Assembly (NCBI GenBank): GCA_017435665.1 | Contig: JAFSEP010000003.1 | Span: 41,636 to 105,635 of the forward strand | Length of the DNA: 64,000 nucleotides | Direction of reading: 5' to 3' | From: Clostridia bacterium | Lineage (GTDB): Bacteria > Bacillota > Clostridia > Oscillospirales > Acutalibacteraceae | Shown here: in pieces, positions 1-8,622 of the stretch | Numbering within the stretch: position 1 is the first letter of the stretch | Layout of the letters: every line of letters begins with the position of its first letter | Position numbers and translations under genes: made by a program | Notes under the pieces: generated by a model | What the model was told of the DNA's origin: nothing | What the model saw: only the letters and a program-made list of their open reading frames with translations | Databases searched by the model: none

Positions 1-114
1 TGACAGCGTCCCCCTGAAGGGGGAGCCGAATAAGCAGTCCGGCTTCAGATAACAGTAAAAGCTAAATCATATTCCACACAAGCCCGCAATATAAATCACT
101 TTCTGATTTCACTC
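1..114. other. Intergenic tail of a hairpin element
   Basis: The first 30 bases hold a C5/G5 hairpin and wording like the hairpin string at 3840-3974, so this is probably the end of a similar element cut by the window edge. I see no gene, RBS or tRNA from here to the promoter at 115. Confidence 0.4.
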
Positions 115-143
115 TTGAATAATAGGATTTAATTTGCTATAAT
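115..143 (+). promoter_or_regulatory. Sigma-A promoter for the LRR surface protein gene
   Basis: TTGAAT at 115-120 and TATAAT at 138-143 are separated by exactly 17 bases. Transcription should begin near 150, giving a 5' leader of about 200 nt before the start codon at 350. Confidence 0.75.
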
Positions 144-146
144 GAA

Positions 147-331
147 GCCACCACACAAAAACTTAATAGTTTAATCACTACAGGGGTAGGTGTTTTTATT
201 TTCAGGTAAAAACGCATACTTCTATTTTCGTATATCTATTTCCGTAAGTGATTGTGATTAGTTTTTTGTGTGGTAGCAAAACGAGGTCTGCGTTTTTCGT
301 GTGTGCATTCTTCGGTTTGCACACACTTTTT
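147..331 (+). ncRNA. Structured 5' leader with attenuator-like hairpin
   Basis: Long-range pairing is visible: CCACACAAAAAC at 151-162 can pair with 261-273, and TAATCAC at 172-178 with GTGATTA at 254-260. They enclose two smaller hairpins, one of GTTTTTA/TAAAAAC type near 192-217 and an ATAC/GTAT stem near 217-232. A 9-bp perfect hairpin (299-307 with 318-326) followed by a T-rich run (327-337) sits just before the RBS, like an intrinsic terminator. The 5' strand 151-162 could also pair with TTTTTCGTGTG at 293-303, which overlaps the terminator stem. I do not recognise a known riboswitch class; ligand and regulation are inference. Confidence 0.45.
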
Positions 332-349
332 ATTTTTGGAGGAATTCTT

Positions 350-3300
350 ATGGAAAACTTTAAACAAGTGTTAAAGAGAACAACCGCTGTTCTGATGATT
401 GCTGTATTGCTCATCGGTATTGCACCCATAGGTAGTCTTGCTGATGTGGATTGGTCAGAGTTTGCGCTGACGGCAAGTGCGGCTGAAAGAGAGGGGTATT
501 TTACCTATTATGTTTCCGGCGGCAAGGCAATGATTGATTATGTAGACACCGGTATTTCGGGCACCGTATATGTGCCGTCGACGTTAGGCGGTTATCCCGT
601 TACAGAAATTGAATCCTCTGCATTTCAGAGATGCAAAGCAATGACATCTGTGATAATTCCGGATTCCGTGTTAGAAATAGGCAATTCTGCATTTTATAAC
701 TGTACCGGATTAACCTATGTAAAATTATCGGAAAACTTATCAGAAATTAAATCCGAAACTTTTGCAGGATGTGAAAAGATTACCGAAATAACTATTCCGG
801 ACAGTGTTACTTCTATCGGCACTTGGGCTTTTCAAAACTGCTTTTCTCTTGTTGATGTACATATCGGCAAGAATGTTAAATCTATCAGCAATTGTGCATT
901 TTATAATTGCAACGGTCTAAAAAACATAAAAATTCCCAATAGTGTGACCTCAATGGGAGATAGTGCTTTTGAGCATTGCTCATCATTGGAAGATGTTATA
1001 ATCGGTAGCGGAGTGACTAAGTTAAGCTACGATTTGTTTTGCCGTTGTACTGCTCTCGAAACTATAAGAATTCCCGCCAGTATAACATCAATTGAATATG
1101 CATTCCAAGATTGTTCCAACCTGAAACATGTTTGCTTTATGGGCACAAAATCACAATGGGACAGCATAAATATCTCAAAATCTAACAATTATCTTCTCAA
1201 TGCATCTATTCATTATATGACGAGCAGTACCATTACAAGAGAAGCTACCTGTGCTACAAGCGGTATCAGAACGTATAAATGCAGTGAGTGTAGCTATACC
1301 TTTACAGAAACTATACCTGCTCTTGGTCATAAATATAATATAATTTATGTAGATACTCCTCCAACCTGCGCTTACCAGGGAAGTGAAACACATGAATGCA
1401 GTGTTTGCGGTGACAGCTATAAAGTATCAATTGCTAGATTGAGCCATAGTTACAGCACCCAATATACTATAGATAAGCAACCGACCTGTACAACGAAAGG
1501 AAGGAAATCAAAGCACTGCGTATATGAAGGTTGTAATGTTGTAATTGATTCGGTTTCTATTCCTGCTTTAGGACACACGGAAACAATTATTCCTTCCGTT
1601 GAAGCAACATGCACTGAAACAGGTTTAACTGCCGGAGTAATGTGTTCTGTCTGCGAAGTTGTTCTGACTGAACAGAAGGTAACGGAATTAGCACCTCACA
1701 CCTTCACAAACTATATAAGCAATAACGATGCAACCTGCACTGTTGACGGAACCAAGACAGCAAAATGTGATAATTGTGAAGCTACGGAGACCGTTACAGA
1801 CACGGGTTCAAAGCTTCCGCATAAATTTGTTGATTATACGGACGATAACAATGCAACCTGCACATCCGATGCTACAAAAACCGGAATATGTGAAGATTGC
1901 GGCGCTACGGACGTTGTGACGATACCCGGAACAAAGCTCCCACACCAACTGACTGAATGGGAAACAACACAGACTCCCGATTGCACAGAAGCGGGTGAAG
2001 AAAAAAGAATCTGCGAAAACTGCGATTATTATGAAATCAATGTTCTTGAAGCCTTAGGTCACACAGAGAAAGTGCTCGATGCTGTTCCCGCAACCTGCAC
2101 AAGCACAGGCTTGACAGAGGGCAGGAAGTGCACCGTATGCGGTGTGACAACTCAGGAACAGCGAGTGATTGACAGACTTCCTCACAAAATGGGTGATTGG
2201 TATATAACCCTTGAGCCCACCTGCACAAAGGAAGGTGAAGAAAGAAGTGACTGCGATAACTGTGATTATTACGAAACTCGTCTTGTAGCAGAAACAGGTC
2301 ACACAGGAGAAATCCTGGAAGCGGTTTTGCCTACTTGCTCAACGCCGGGATTAACCGAGGGCAAGAAGTGCTCGGTATGTGGTATAATACTTGAAACTCA
2401 GAAAGAGATTAAAAGACTCCCTCATGAAATGGGTGAATGGCATATAACTGTTGATCCCACTTGCACCGAGGAAGGCGAGAGCAAAAGCGAATGTCTGAAT
2501 TGTGATTATTATGAAACCGAGCGAGTTGAGGCATTGGCACATACGGAGAAAATTCTCGTGCCGGTTCCTGCAACCTGCACAAACACTGGATTGACTGAAG
2601 GCAAACAGTGTGCACGCTGCGGTGTAATACTTGAGGCTCAGGAAGTGGTTGATATGCTTCCCCACGAGATGGGCGATTGGTATACAACACAAGCACCCAC
2701 TTGCACAGAAACTGGTGAAGAAAAGAGAGAATGTGCAAACTGTGATTATTATGAGACTAACATCCTTGAAGCAACAGGACATTCAGAAGAAACGCTTAAT
2801 GCGGTTCCCGCTACCTGCACGAGCACAGGTTTGACTGAAGGCAAGAAGTGCTCTGTATGTAATACAATACTTGCTGCTCAGGAAATAACCGATATGCTTC
2901 CCCACACAATGAGCGGTTGGTATACAACAAATCACCCGACCTGCACAGAAACAGGTTTAAAAAGAAGAGAATGTATGGTTTGTAATCTCTGCGAGACTGA
3001 TATTATTGAAGCAAACGGCCATACAGAAGTGCAGCTGAACAGCAAAGCCGCAACCTGTACCACAACAGGTCTCACCGCCGGTAAAAAGTGTACTGTCTGC
3101 GGAACAATAACGGCAAAGCAGCAGTCAGTGAAGGCTCTTGGTCATAAGGAAGTCACAATTCCCGCCAAATCTGCAACCTACACCTCAACAGGACTCACAG
3201 CAGGCAAAAAATGCTCAGTCTGCGGAAAGATAACAGTTGCACAGAAGACAATCGCAAAGCTCACTCTCGGCAAGGTTGACGGCCTCAAGGCTAAGAAGGT

Positions 3301-3829
3301 CAAGGTAGCAAAGAAATCAGAAATCACACTTAGCTGGACAAGCCTCGGTGACGGTGTAAGGTATGAGGTATATATCAAGAACGGTAAGAAGTGGACAAAG
3401 CTGACAACAACAAGCAAGACCTCTTACACAGTCAAGAAGGACGGCAAGAAGAAGTATCTGAAGGCTGATAAGGAATATCAGTTCAGAGTAAGAGCAGTTG
3501 TTGATGATATCAAGGGTACATACAGCTCAACACTCAAGGTTGAAACTATCCCTTCAACAGCAACACTCAAGCTCAAGGCAGGCTCAAAGCAGCTTACAGC
3601 TTCATGGCGCAAAGTAAGCGATATTTCAGGCTATGAAATTCAGTACTCAACATCAAAAAAGATGAAGAGTGCAAAAAAAGTAAACGCAAAGAAGTCAGCT
3701 AAGAGCACAACAATCAAAAGGCTCACAAAGGGCAAGAAGTATTACGTAAGAATCAGAACATACAAGACTGTGAACGGAAAGAAGATTTATTCAGACTGGT
3801 CAACGGTCAAGAATGTGAAGGTTAAGTAA
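350..3829 (+). CDS. Secreted LRR_5 (BspA-type) protein with CxxC repeats and Fn3 domains
   Basis: Large exported surface protein of 1159 residues. ATG 350 is chosen because GGAGGAATTCTT precedes it and the product then opens with a Lys/Arg-rich signal peptide; the frame stays open upstream to 248. Residues about 60-310 carry BspA-type LRR_5 repeats of the form IPDSVTSIGxxAFxNC. Residues about 320-1010 hold modules with paired CxxC motifs and GHTE/GLTEGKKCSVCG signatures, including five 80-residue copies. The last 150 residues are two Fn3-like domains rich in Lys. No LPxTG anchor is visible. Family knowledge suggests adhesion or glycan/protein binding; the CxxC pairs may bind metal or form disulfides. 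The actual ligand is unknown. Confidence 0.85.
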   Translation: MENFKQVLKRTTAVLMIAVLLIGIAPIGSLADVDWSEFALTASAAEREGYFTYYVSGGKAMIDYVDTGISGTVYVPSTLGGYPVTEIESSAFQRCKAMTSVIIPDSVLEIGNSAFYNCTGLTYVKLSENLSEIKSETFAGCEKITEITIPDSVTSIGTWAFQNCFSLVDVHIGKNVKSISNCAFYNCNGLKNIKIPNSVTSMGDSAFEHCSSLEDVIIGSGVTKLSYDLFCRCTALETIRIPASITSIEYAFQDCSNLKHVCFMGTKSQWDSINISKSNNYLLNASIHYMTSSTITREATCATSGIRTYKCSECSYTFTETIPALGHKYNIIYVDTPPTCAYQGSETHECSVCGDSYKVSIARLSHSYSTQYTIDKQPTCTTKGRKSKHCVYEGCNVVIDSVSIPALGHTETIIPSVEATCTETGLTAGVMCSVCEVVLTEQKVTELAPHTFTNYISNNDATCTVDGTKTAKCDNCEATETVTDTGSKLPHKFVDYTDDNNATCTSDATKTGICEDCGATDVVTIPGTKLPHQLTEWETTQTPDCTEAGEEKRICENCDYYEINVLEALGHTEKVLDAVPATCTSTGLTEGRKCTVCGVTTQEQRVIDRLPHKMGDWYITLEPTCTKEGEERSDCDNCDYYETRLVAETGHTGEILEAVLPTCSTPGLTEGKKCSVCGIILETQKEIKRLPHEMGEWHITVDPTCTEEGESKSECLNCDYYETERVEALAHTEKILVPVPATCTNTGLTEGKQCARCGVILEAQEVVDMLPHEMGDWYTTQAPTCTETGEEKRECANCDYYETNILEATGHSEETLNAVPATCTSTGLTEGKKCSVCNTILAAQEITDMLPHTMSGWYTTNHPTCTETGLKRRECMVCNLCETDIIEANGHTEVQLNSKAATCTTTGLTAGKKCTVCGTITAKQQSVKALGHKEVTIPAKSATYTSTGLTAGKKCSVCGKITVAQKTIAKLTLGKVDGLKAKKVKVAKKSEITLSWTSLGDGVRYEVYIKNGKKWTKLTTTSKTSYTVKKDGKKKYLKADKEYQFRVRAVVDDIKGTYSSTLKVETIPSTATLKLKAGSKQLTASWRKVSDISGYEIQYSTSKKMKSAKKVNAKKSAKSTTIKRLTKGKKYYVRIRTYKTVNGKKIYSDWSTVKNVKVK
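1963..3170 (+). repeat. Tandem 240-bp coding repeats
   Basis: The phrase encoding ATCTSTGLTEGKKC recurs at about 2083, 2323, 2563, 2803 and 3043, exactly 240 bp (80 residues) apart. Each unit has a PTCTExGE..CxxCDYYE half and a GLTEGKKCSVCG half. DNA similarity between units is high enough for slippage or recombination. Confidence 0.8.
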
Positions 3830-3837
3830 TACTCCCT

Positions 3838-3976
3838 CAGTCAGAATCGTAATCCGATTCTGACAGCTCCCTCAATGAGGGAGCCGGAGGGACTTCCTCG
3901 CTGAGGAAGGTGGCAGCGAAGCTGACGGAAGGAGCACCGCCCGCAGTCGTGGGCGGTGTGCGGCGAAGCCGCACGG
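3838..3976. repeat. String of six short hairpins after the LRR gene
   Basis: Consecutive inverted repeats occur at 3840-3864 (10-bp arms), 3866-3884 (8-bp arms, AAT loop), 3893-3909 (7-bp arms, GCT loop), 3914-3924 (CAGC-GAA-GCTG), 3935-3958 (8-bp arms) and 3958-3974 (7-bp arms, GAA loop). The string begins nine bases after the stop codon. It contains no ORF with an RBS and resembles the element at 8309-8430. Confidence 0.65.
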
Positions 3977-4000
3977 GTAAACCGAAAATCAAAACAAACT

Positions 4001-4028
4001 AAACACGGCGGATTTCCGCCGTGTTTTT
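4001..4028 (+). terminator. Intrinsic terminator of the LRR gene
   Basis: An 11-bp GC-rich stem (4002-4012 with 4015-4025, TT loop) is followed by TTTTT. Confidence 0.8.
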
Positions 4029-4083
4029 CAACGCTCTTTAGAGAAAATTTTTTCCGTTTCTTTCAGGCAAAACCCAATTCCGC

Positions 4084-4120
4084 ATTTAATTGTGCATTGT
4101 GAATTGTGCATTGAATTATA
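4084..4120. repeat. Short TGCATTGTGAATTGTGCATT-type repeat
   Basis: Two direct copies of a TTGTGCATTGTGAA-like word lie just upstream of the T-box promoter. Related TGCATTCTGCATT and GCAGAGTGCA words recur at 4429-4454, 4732-4787 and 28016-28037. Confidence 0.4.
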
Positions 4121-4128
4121 TTTTCCCC

Positions 4129-4157
4129 TTGACAAATCCACTCAAAAGATATAGAAT
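4129..4157 (+). promoter_or_regulatory. Promoter of the pheST T-box leader
   Basis: TTGACA at 4129-4134 and TAGAAT at 4152-4157 are 17 bases apart, placing the start of transcription near 4164, at the beginning of the T-box. Confidence 0.75.
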
Positions 4158-4163
4158 ATATCC

Positions 4164-4400
4164 CGATATTGACAAAAACTGTGAATGAGTTTTAGTAGGT
4201 ACAGACGGAAACAGACACAGAAAGCGGTTTTTAGCTGAGATAACCGCAATGCCCTCTTTACTGAATTTCGCCTCAGGAGTTTCCTGCAAAACAGGATGTA
4301 GTTGCTGCATTAAAGCAAAAGAGTGGCGGTTTATGACCGCAATTTGAGTGGTACCACGGATTTAATTCGTCTCATGCAGAAATGTGTGAGACGTTTTTTA
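4164..4400 (+). ncRNA. T-box leader, Phe specifier (UUC)
   Basis: Transcription-attenuating T-box RNA that should read the charging state of tRNA-Phe. The specifier region GAA-T-TTC at 4263-4269 offers UUC, a Phe codon, which agrees with pheST downstream. The conserved antiterminator word GAGTGGTACCACGG is at 4346-4359, and the competing terminator is at 4368-4399. Uncharged tRNA-Phe is expected to favour readthrough. The RNA is separated from pheS by about 430 bp of repeat-containing sequence, which is unusual. Confidence 0.88.
4368..4399 (+). terminator. T-box regulated terminator
   Basis: The stem CGTCTCA/TGAGACG with inner GCA/TGT pairing (4368-4393) is followed by six T. It directly follows the T-box antiterminator word, as expected for a tRNA-controlled attenuator. 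Confidence 0.85.
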
Positions 4401-4424
4401 ATTCTTAATGCATTAAGAATTAAA

Positions 4425-4795
4425 AAAGTGCAGAGTGCAAAGTGCAGAGTGCAGAATTATGGTCGCATTTAAGTTTTGCGAGGTTTGAGCTTCTGCCTGC
4501 GGAATTTACTCAGCAGTAAAATCAGGATTGCTGATTTTAAATGCCGATTACATCGGCGGTATTAAACCGAGGTTTTCACAAAACTTGCACGGATATAATT
4601 GCGGCGCAGCCCCGCAATTCTGCCGCCGTCCCTGAAAGGAAATTCCCCTGTCAGGGGAAATGTCTGCAACGCAGACAAAAGGGTTCCGGTTTCTGGAAGA
4701 AAAGGGGGACCGCTTGCGGTGGAAGGGTCTTGCATTCTGCATTCTGCATTAGTGAAGCATTCTGCATTCAATAAGTATTGTGCATTATTTAGTTA
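4425..4795. repeat. Repeat-derived insert between T-box and pheS
   Basis: The left end has GTGCAGAGTGCAAAGTGCAG (4429-4448). The right end has TGCATTCTGCATTCTGCATT (4731-4750), and the two ends are roughly inverted. A 49-bp block at 4702-4750 is identical to 27987-28035, and 18 bases at 4616-4633 match 27961-27978. ORFs through it lack RBS and look accidental. I read it as a small non-autonomous element or degraded remnant; no transposase is present. Confidence 0.55.
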
Positions 4796-4827
4796 ACAAA
4801 GAAATATAAAATACATCGGAGGTTATT

Positions 4828-5880
4828 ATGGACGAGAGAATTGTCAGCTTAAAGGCTCAGTTTGAAGCCGATTTAAGCAAAATCGAAAACGTTGCCGACC
4901 TGGAAGGCATCAGAGTTTCATACCTTGGCAAAAAAGGCAGTATTACCGATTTGCTCAAGGGTATGAAGGATTTATCCAATGAGGAAAAGAAGGCTTTCGG
5001 TCAGGATGTGAACATCCTCAAAAACGAAGCTACAAACCGGATTGCCGAAAAGATGCAGGAGCTTAAAGAAAAGGAAATTGAAAAGGAAATCAACTCAATG
5101 CCCTCTTTCGATGTTTCAATGCCTGCAAGCCTTGACAGAGGCTCATACCACCCCATTACACTTGTTCAGCGCCAGTGCGAAGCTGTGTTCAGATCAATGG
5201 GCTTCAATGTTGAGGATTACAGCGAGGTCGTAACGGACTATGAATGCTTTGAGGCTCTCAATATCCCCAAGCATCACCCTGCCCGTGATATGCAGGATAC
5301 CTATTATCTTGAAAACGGTCAGCTTCTCAAGTCACACACTTCGGCAGCTCAGAACGCAATTTATAAGAAATATAAGGATGCACTCATCAATGACGGCACT
5401 CCCATCAAGGCTATATTCCCCGGCAGATGCTTCAGAAACGAAGCAACAGATGCCTGCCACGAAAACACCTTCTTCCAGATGGAAGGCGTTATGGTTGACA
5501 AGGATATCTCTATTTCAAACCTTATCTTCTTTATGAAGACTATGCTTTCAGAGGTTTTCCGTAAGGATATCAATGTACGTCTCCGCCCCGGCTTCTTCCC
5601 CTTCGTTGAACCCGGCTTCGAGCTTGACATCAGCTGTCTTATCTGCGGCGGCGAAGGCTGTCCCTCCTGTAAGCACAGCGGCTGGCTTGAGCTTTGCCCC
5701 TGCGGTATGATTCACCCCGAGGTTCTCAAGGCGGGCGGAATTGATCCCGAAGAATATACAGGCTTTGCATTCGGCCTCGGTCTTACACGTCTTGCTATGA
5801 TGAAGTACGGTGTAAAGGATATCCGTGACTTAAACGGCGGCAGTCTCAAGAGTCTGTCACAGTTTACCGATGACGAATAA
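4828..5880 (+). CDS. pheS: Phenylalanine--tRNA ligase alpha subunit
   Basis: Catalytic alpha chain of the alpha2beta2 PheRS, which charges tRNA-Phe in the cytoplasm. At 350 residues it is of normal length. Residues 1-85 form the N-terminal tRNA-binding coiled coil. The class II core carries the motif 2 region FPGRCFRNEATDACHENTF near 198-216, and motif 3 GFAFGLGLTRLAMMKYG lies near 314-330. A cysteine-rich insert, ISCLICGGEGCPSC near 270-283, probably binds metal or is a lineage variant. The start is preceded by ATCGGAGGTTATT. It lies 18 bp upstream of pheT and downstream of a Phe T-box, which should control both genes. Confidence 0.96.
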   Translation: MDERIVSLKAQFEADLSKIENVADLEGIRVSYLGKKGSITDLLKGMKDLSNEEKKAFGQDVNILKNEATNRIAEKMQELKEKEIEKEINSMPSFDVSMPASLDRGSYHPITLVQRQCEAVFRSMGFNVEDYSEVVTDYECFEALNIPKHHPARDMQDTYYLENGQLLKSHTSAAQNAIYKKYKDALINDGTPIKAIFPGRCFRNEATDACHENTFFQMEGVMVDKDISISNLIFFMKTMLSEVFRKDINVRLRPGFFPFVEPGFELDISCLICGGEGCPSCKHSGWLELCPCGMIHPEVLKAGGIDPEEYTGFAFGLGLTRLAMMKYGVKDIRDLNGGSLKSLSQFTDDE

Positions 5881-5898
5881 GAAAGGAGTGCTCAATCA

Positions 5899-8259
5899 AT
5901 GTTTTTATCTATGAACTGGATATCAGACTTCGTTGATTTAACAGGTCTTGATAAGCTTAAACTTATAAATCAGTTTTCTCTTTCAACTGCTGAGGTTGAA
6001 AACGAGATTTTCTTCAAGGGCAGTGATATCAGCGGTATAGTTGTTGCCGAGATTATGTCCGTTGAAGACCATCCCAACTCAAAGAAGCTTCACCTTTTAA
6101 AGGTTGATGCAGGCGACGGCAAGCTCACCGATGTTGTATGCGGTGCTCCCAATGTACGTGTTGGTATGAAAACAGCGTTTGCCAAGGTAGGCGCACAGAT
6201 AGGTGATATCACAATCGCTCCCCGCCCCCTTGCTGGCTTTGATTCATTCGGTATGTGCTGCTCTGAAAAGGAGGTTGGTATCAGCGATGATCACTCAGGT
6301 ATTATGGACCTTCCTGCAGAGCTTATAAACGGTACAGACATCAAGGATGTTTATGCTATTGACGATATTGTTTTTGAGGTTGACAACAAGTCTCTCACAA
6401 ACCGTCCCGACCTCTGGGGTCACTACGGTATCGCCCGTGAGTTTGCAGCTCTTGCAGGCAGAGAGCTCAAGCCTCTTGAAACAGTAGATCTCGCTCAGTA
6501 TGACAATCTTCCCAAGGTTGATATGAAGATTGAAGATCCTCTCTGTCAGAGATATTCCTGCTTGCAGGTTGAAAATATCACAAAGAGTGTCAGCCCCGTA
6601 AATATGAGAATACGTCTCTATTATTGCGGTATGCGTGGCATCAATCTTCTTGCTGACCTTACAAACTACCTGATGCTTGAAATGGGTCAGCCCATGCACG
6701 CATTTGACTCAAGAAAGGTTGAAAAGCTCCGTATCAAGAGATTTGACAAGCCCTTCACATTCACAACTCTTGACGAGGTTGAGCGTAACATTGATGAGAA
6801 CACTCTTATGATCTGCAACGGCGACACACCTGTTGCAATCGCAGGTATCATGGGCGGTCTTGACAGTGAAATTGTTGACGATACAACAACACTTACCCTT
6901 GAATCAGCAACATTTGATGCAGTTTCTATCCGTAAGTCAACAGTTCGTCTTGCACACAGAACAGATGCATCTATGCGCTATGAAAAGTGCCTTGATCCTC
7001 AGATGACTGTTCCCGCAATCGCAAGATTTGTTAAGCTCCTCACAGATATCGACAGCGGAGTTCAGGTTGTTTCATCTCTCACAGACGAAGAAGCCTTCAA
7101 GTATGAAACAATCAAGCTTGACTTCAATAAGAGCTTCGTTGACCGATACACGGGTATCGAAATCAGCAATGAAACAATCGTCAAGACCCTCAAGTCTCTG
7201 GGCTTCGGTGTTGAGCTTAACGGTAACGATTTCAGCGTTGTTGTTCCCTCCTGGAGAGCAACAAAGGACGTTACAATGAAGGCTGACATCATTGAAGAAA
7301 TCACACGTATTTACGGCTATGATAACTTCGATATCCACACAGTAAAGGCTCCCCTTTCTCCCGTCCGTGCAGACATTGAAAAGACAATGGAGGACAGAAT
7401 AAAGGATATCCTTGTTAAGCGTTATTCTCTCCATGAGCTTCACTCATACATCTGGGCATACTACGATGAATACAAGGCTCTCGGAATTGAGGTTGAGGAT
7501 AACATAAAGCTCGTCAGTGCAACCAACCCCAACATAGAAACAATCCGTAAGTCAATCGTTCCCACACAGCTTTGTCAGGTTAAGTATAATACCTCTTACA
7601 GCTCAGACTTCGGTGTTTTTGAAATCGGACGCACCCTCAACGGCCTTGACGAAAACAATCTCTGCATTGAAAACAAGAAGCTGGCAATTACTCTTTTCAG
7701 CAAGACAAAGTCAATGGAGGCACTTTATTTCGGACTTCGTGATATGCTTGCGGTTATTACAGATGACCTGAAGCATAGCTCACTCACCTTCGAAAAGCTT
7801 GAGGCAACACACTCATATCAGCACCCGATTAACCTTAATGCAATTTACTGCGACGGTAAGCTCATAGGTGAAATCGGTATTGTGCATCCCGTTATTTCAA
7901 AGAAGATTGACAAGAAGGCAAACATTGTTTATGCTGAGATCGACGTAAAGGCATTCTCTGCCCTTGAAAATGCAAGCATCAAGTATGCTGAGCCGAGCAG
8001 ATTCCCCGAAATGGAAATCGACCTTTCATTCATAAGCGATACATTTGCTCCCATTGCTAAGGCTGTTGAAAAGCAGAACTGTCCTCTTATAAAGAATATC
8101 AGTGTAGTTGACACTTATACAGACGAAAACGGTAAGTCAATTACAGTAAGAATTCTCTTTGCCCATCCCGAACGCACACTCACAGGTGATGAGGTAAAGG
8201 AAGTTACCGATGCAGTTATTGCCGAGCTTAAAGCAAACGGTATTGTGCTGAAGCAGTAA
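5899..8259 (+). CDS. pheT: Phenylalanine--tRNA ligase beta subunit
   Basis: Beta chain of PheRS, 786 residues, the usual bacterial length. It begins with an EMAP/tRNA-binding domain (residues about 40-150; GIVVAEIMSVEDHPNSKKLHLLKV is the diagnostic stretch). B3/B4 editing modules follow, then a B5 domain and a C-terminal ferredoxin-like anticodon-binding domain that includes EPSRFPEMEIDLSF. GAAAGGAG lies 9 bases upstream of ATG 5899. It is co-transcribed with pheS, 18 bp away, and closed by the terminator at 8279. Confidence 0.96.
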   Translation: MFLSMNWISDFVDLTGLDKLKLINQFSLSTAEVENEIFFKGSDISGIVVAEIMSVEDHPNSKKLHLLKVDAGDGKLTDVVCGAPNVRVGMKTAFAKVGAQIGDITIAPRPLAGFDSFGMCCSEKEVGISDDHSGIMDLPAELINGTDIKDVYAIDDIVFEVDNKSLTNRPDLWGHYGIAREFAALAGRELKPLETVDLAQYDNLPKVDMKIEDPLCQRYSCLQVENITKSVSPVNMRIRLYYCGMRGINLLADLTNYLMLEMGQPMHAFDSRKVEKLRIKRFDKPFTFTTLDEVERNIDENTLMICNGDTPVAIAGIMGGLDSEIVDDTTTLTLESATFDAVSIRKSTVRLAHRTDASMRYEKCLDPQMTVPAIARFVKLLTDIDSGVQVVSSLTDEEAFKYETIKLDFNKSFVDRYTGIEISNETIVKTLKSLGFGVELNGNDFSVVVPSWRATKDVTMKADIIEEITRIYGYDNFDIHTVKAPLSPVRADIEKTMEDRIKDILVKRYSLHELHSYIWAYYDEYKALGIEVEDNIKLVSATNPNIETIRKSIVPTQLCQVKYNTSYSSDFGVFEIGRTLNGLDENNLCIENKKLAITLFSKTKSMEALYFGLRDMLAVITDDLKHSSLTFEKLEATHSYQHPINLNAIYCDGKLIGEIGIVHPVISKKIDKKANIVYAEIDVKAFSALENASIKYAEPSRFPEMEIDLSFISDTFAPIAKAVEKQNCPLIKNISVVDTYTDENGKSITVRILFAHPERTLTGDEVKEVTDAVIAELKANGIVLKQ

Positions 8260-8278
8260 TTATAAAACTCATCATATT

Positions 8279-8308
8279 GACGGGCGGTTTTTCCGCCCGT
8301 CATTTTTA
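8279..8308 (+). terminator. pheST terminator
   Basis: The stem GACGGGCGG/CCGCCCGTC (8279-8287 with 8293-8301) is followed by ATTTTT. Confidence 0.85.
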
Positions 8309-8430
8309 GTTTGTGCAGGAGGTCAGTCCGGGCGAGGCGCTCTGCCGCAGGCAGAGCCGCACGTGGCGAAGCCACGTGCGCTTGCGGCTTCGCCGCAAGG
8401 CCTCGCCCCCACCCCGCCTCCTGCACAAAC
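8309..8430. repeat. Perfect four-way-junction hairpin element
   Basis: Outer arms 8309-8322 and 8417-8430 are a perfect 14-bp inverted repeat. A second helix pairs 8330-8338 with 8400-8408. Inside, three perfect hairpins abut with no unpaired base: 8339-8357 (loop GCA), 8358-8380 (loop GAA) and 8381-8399 (loop TTC). It begins immediately after the pheT terminator T-run. No RBS or plausible ORF is present. Confidence 0.8.
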
Positions 8431-8561
8431 CGAAGTATAAAGCACCTCTTACCCGTCTATTATATATAGTAAATCTGACTTTTTTGTGCAATTTGTCCAT
8501 TTAATGAAGTAAAGCAAAAAAATATTTCTAAGCATTTCTGTAAAAAACAACAAATTTTCCA
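8431..8561. other. AT-rich intergenic spacer before gdhA
   Basis: I see no gene, strong hairpin or known RNA motif between the hairpin element and the gdhA promoter. Confidence 0.5.
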
Positions 8562-8590
8562 TTGATTTTAGCTATAACATATTTTATAAT
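8562..8590 (+). promoter_or_regulatory. gdhA promoter
   Basis: TTGATT at 8562-8567 and TATAAT at 8585-8590 have a 17-base spacer, 33 bp before the start codon. Confidence 0.7.
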
Positions 8591-8622
8591 TTATACATAG
8601 ATTAAAATTGGAGGCGTTTTCT

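Noticed and set aside
2037-2834. Long antisense and alternate-frame ORFs over the CxxC repeats
   Set aside because: They arise from repeat periodicity, lack ribosome sites and are fully contained in the LRR gene.
4541-4796. Four overlapping 64-77 codon ORFs upstream of pheS
   Set aside because: No RBS, both strands open at once, and they fall within the dispersed repeat.
8306-8504. ORFs across the four-way-junction element
   Set aside because: Palindromic DNA opens frames on both strands; no RBS, and the codon content is dictated by the hairpins.
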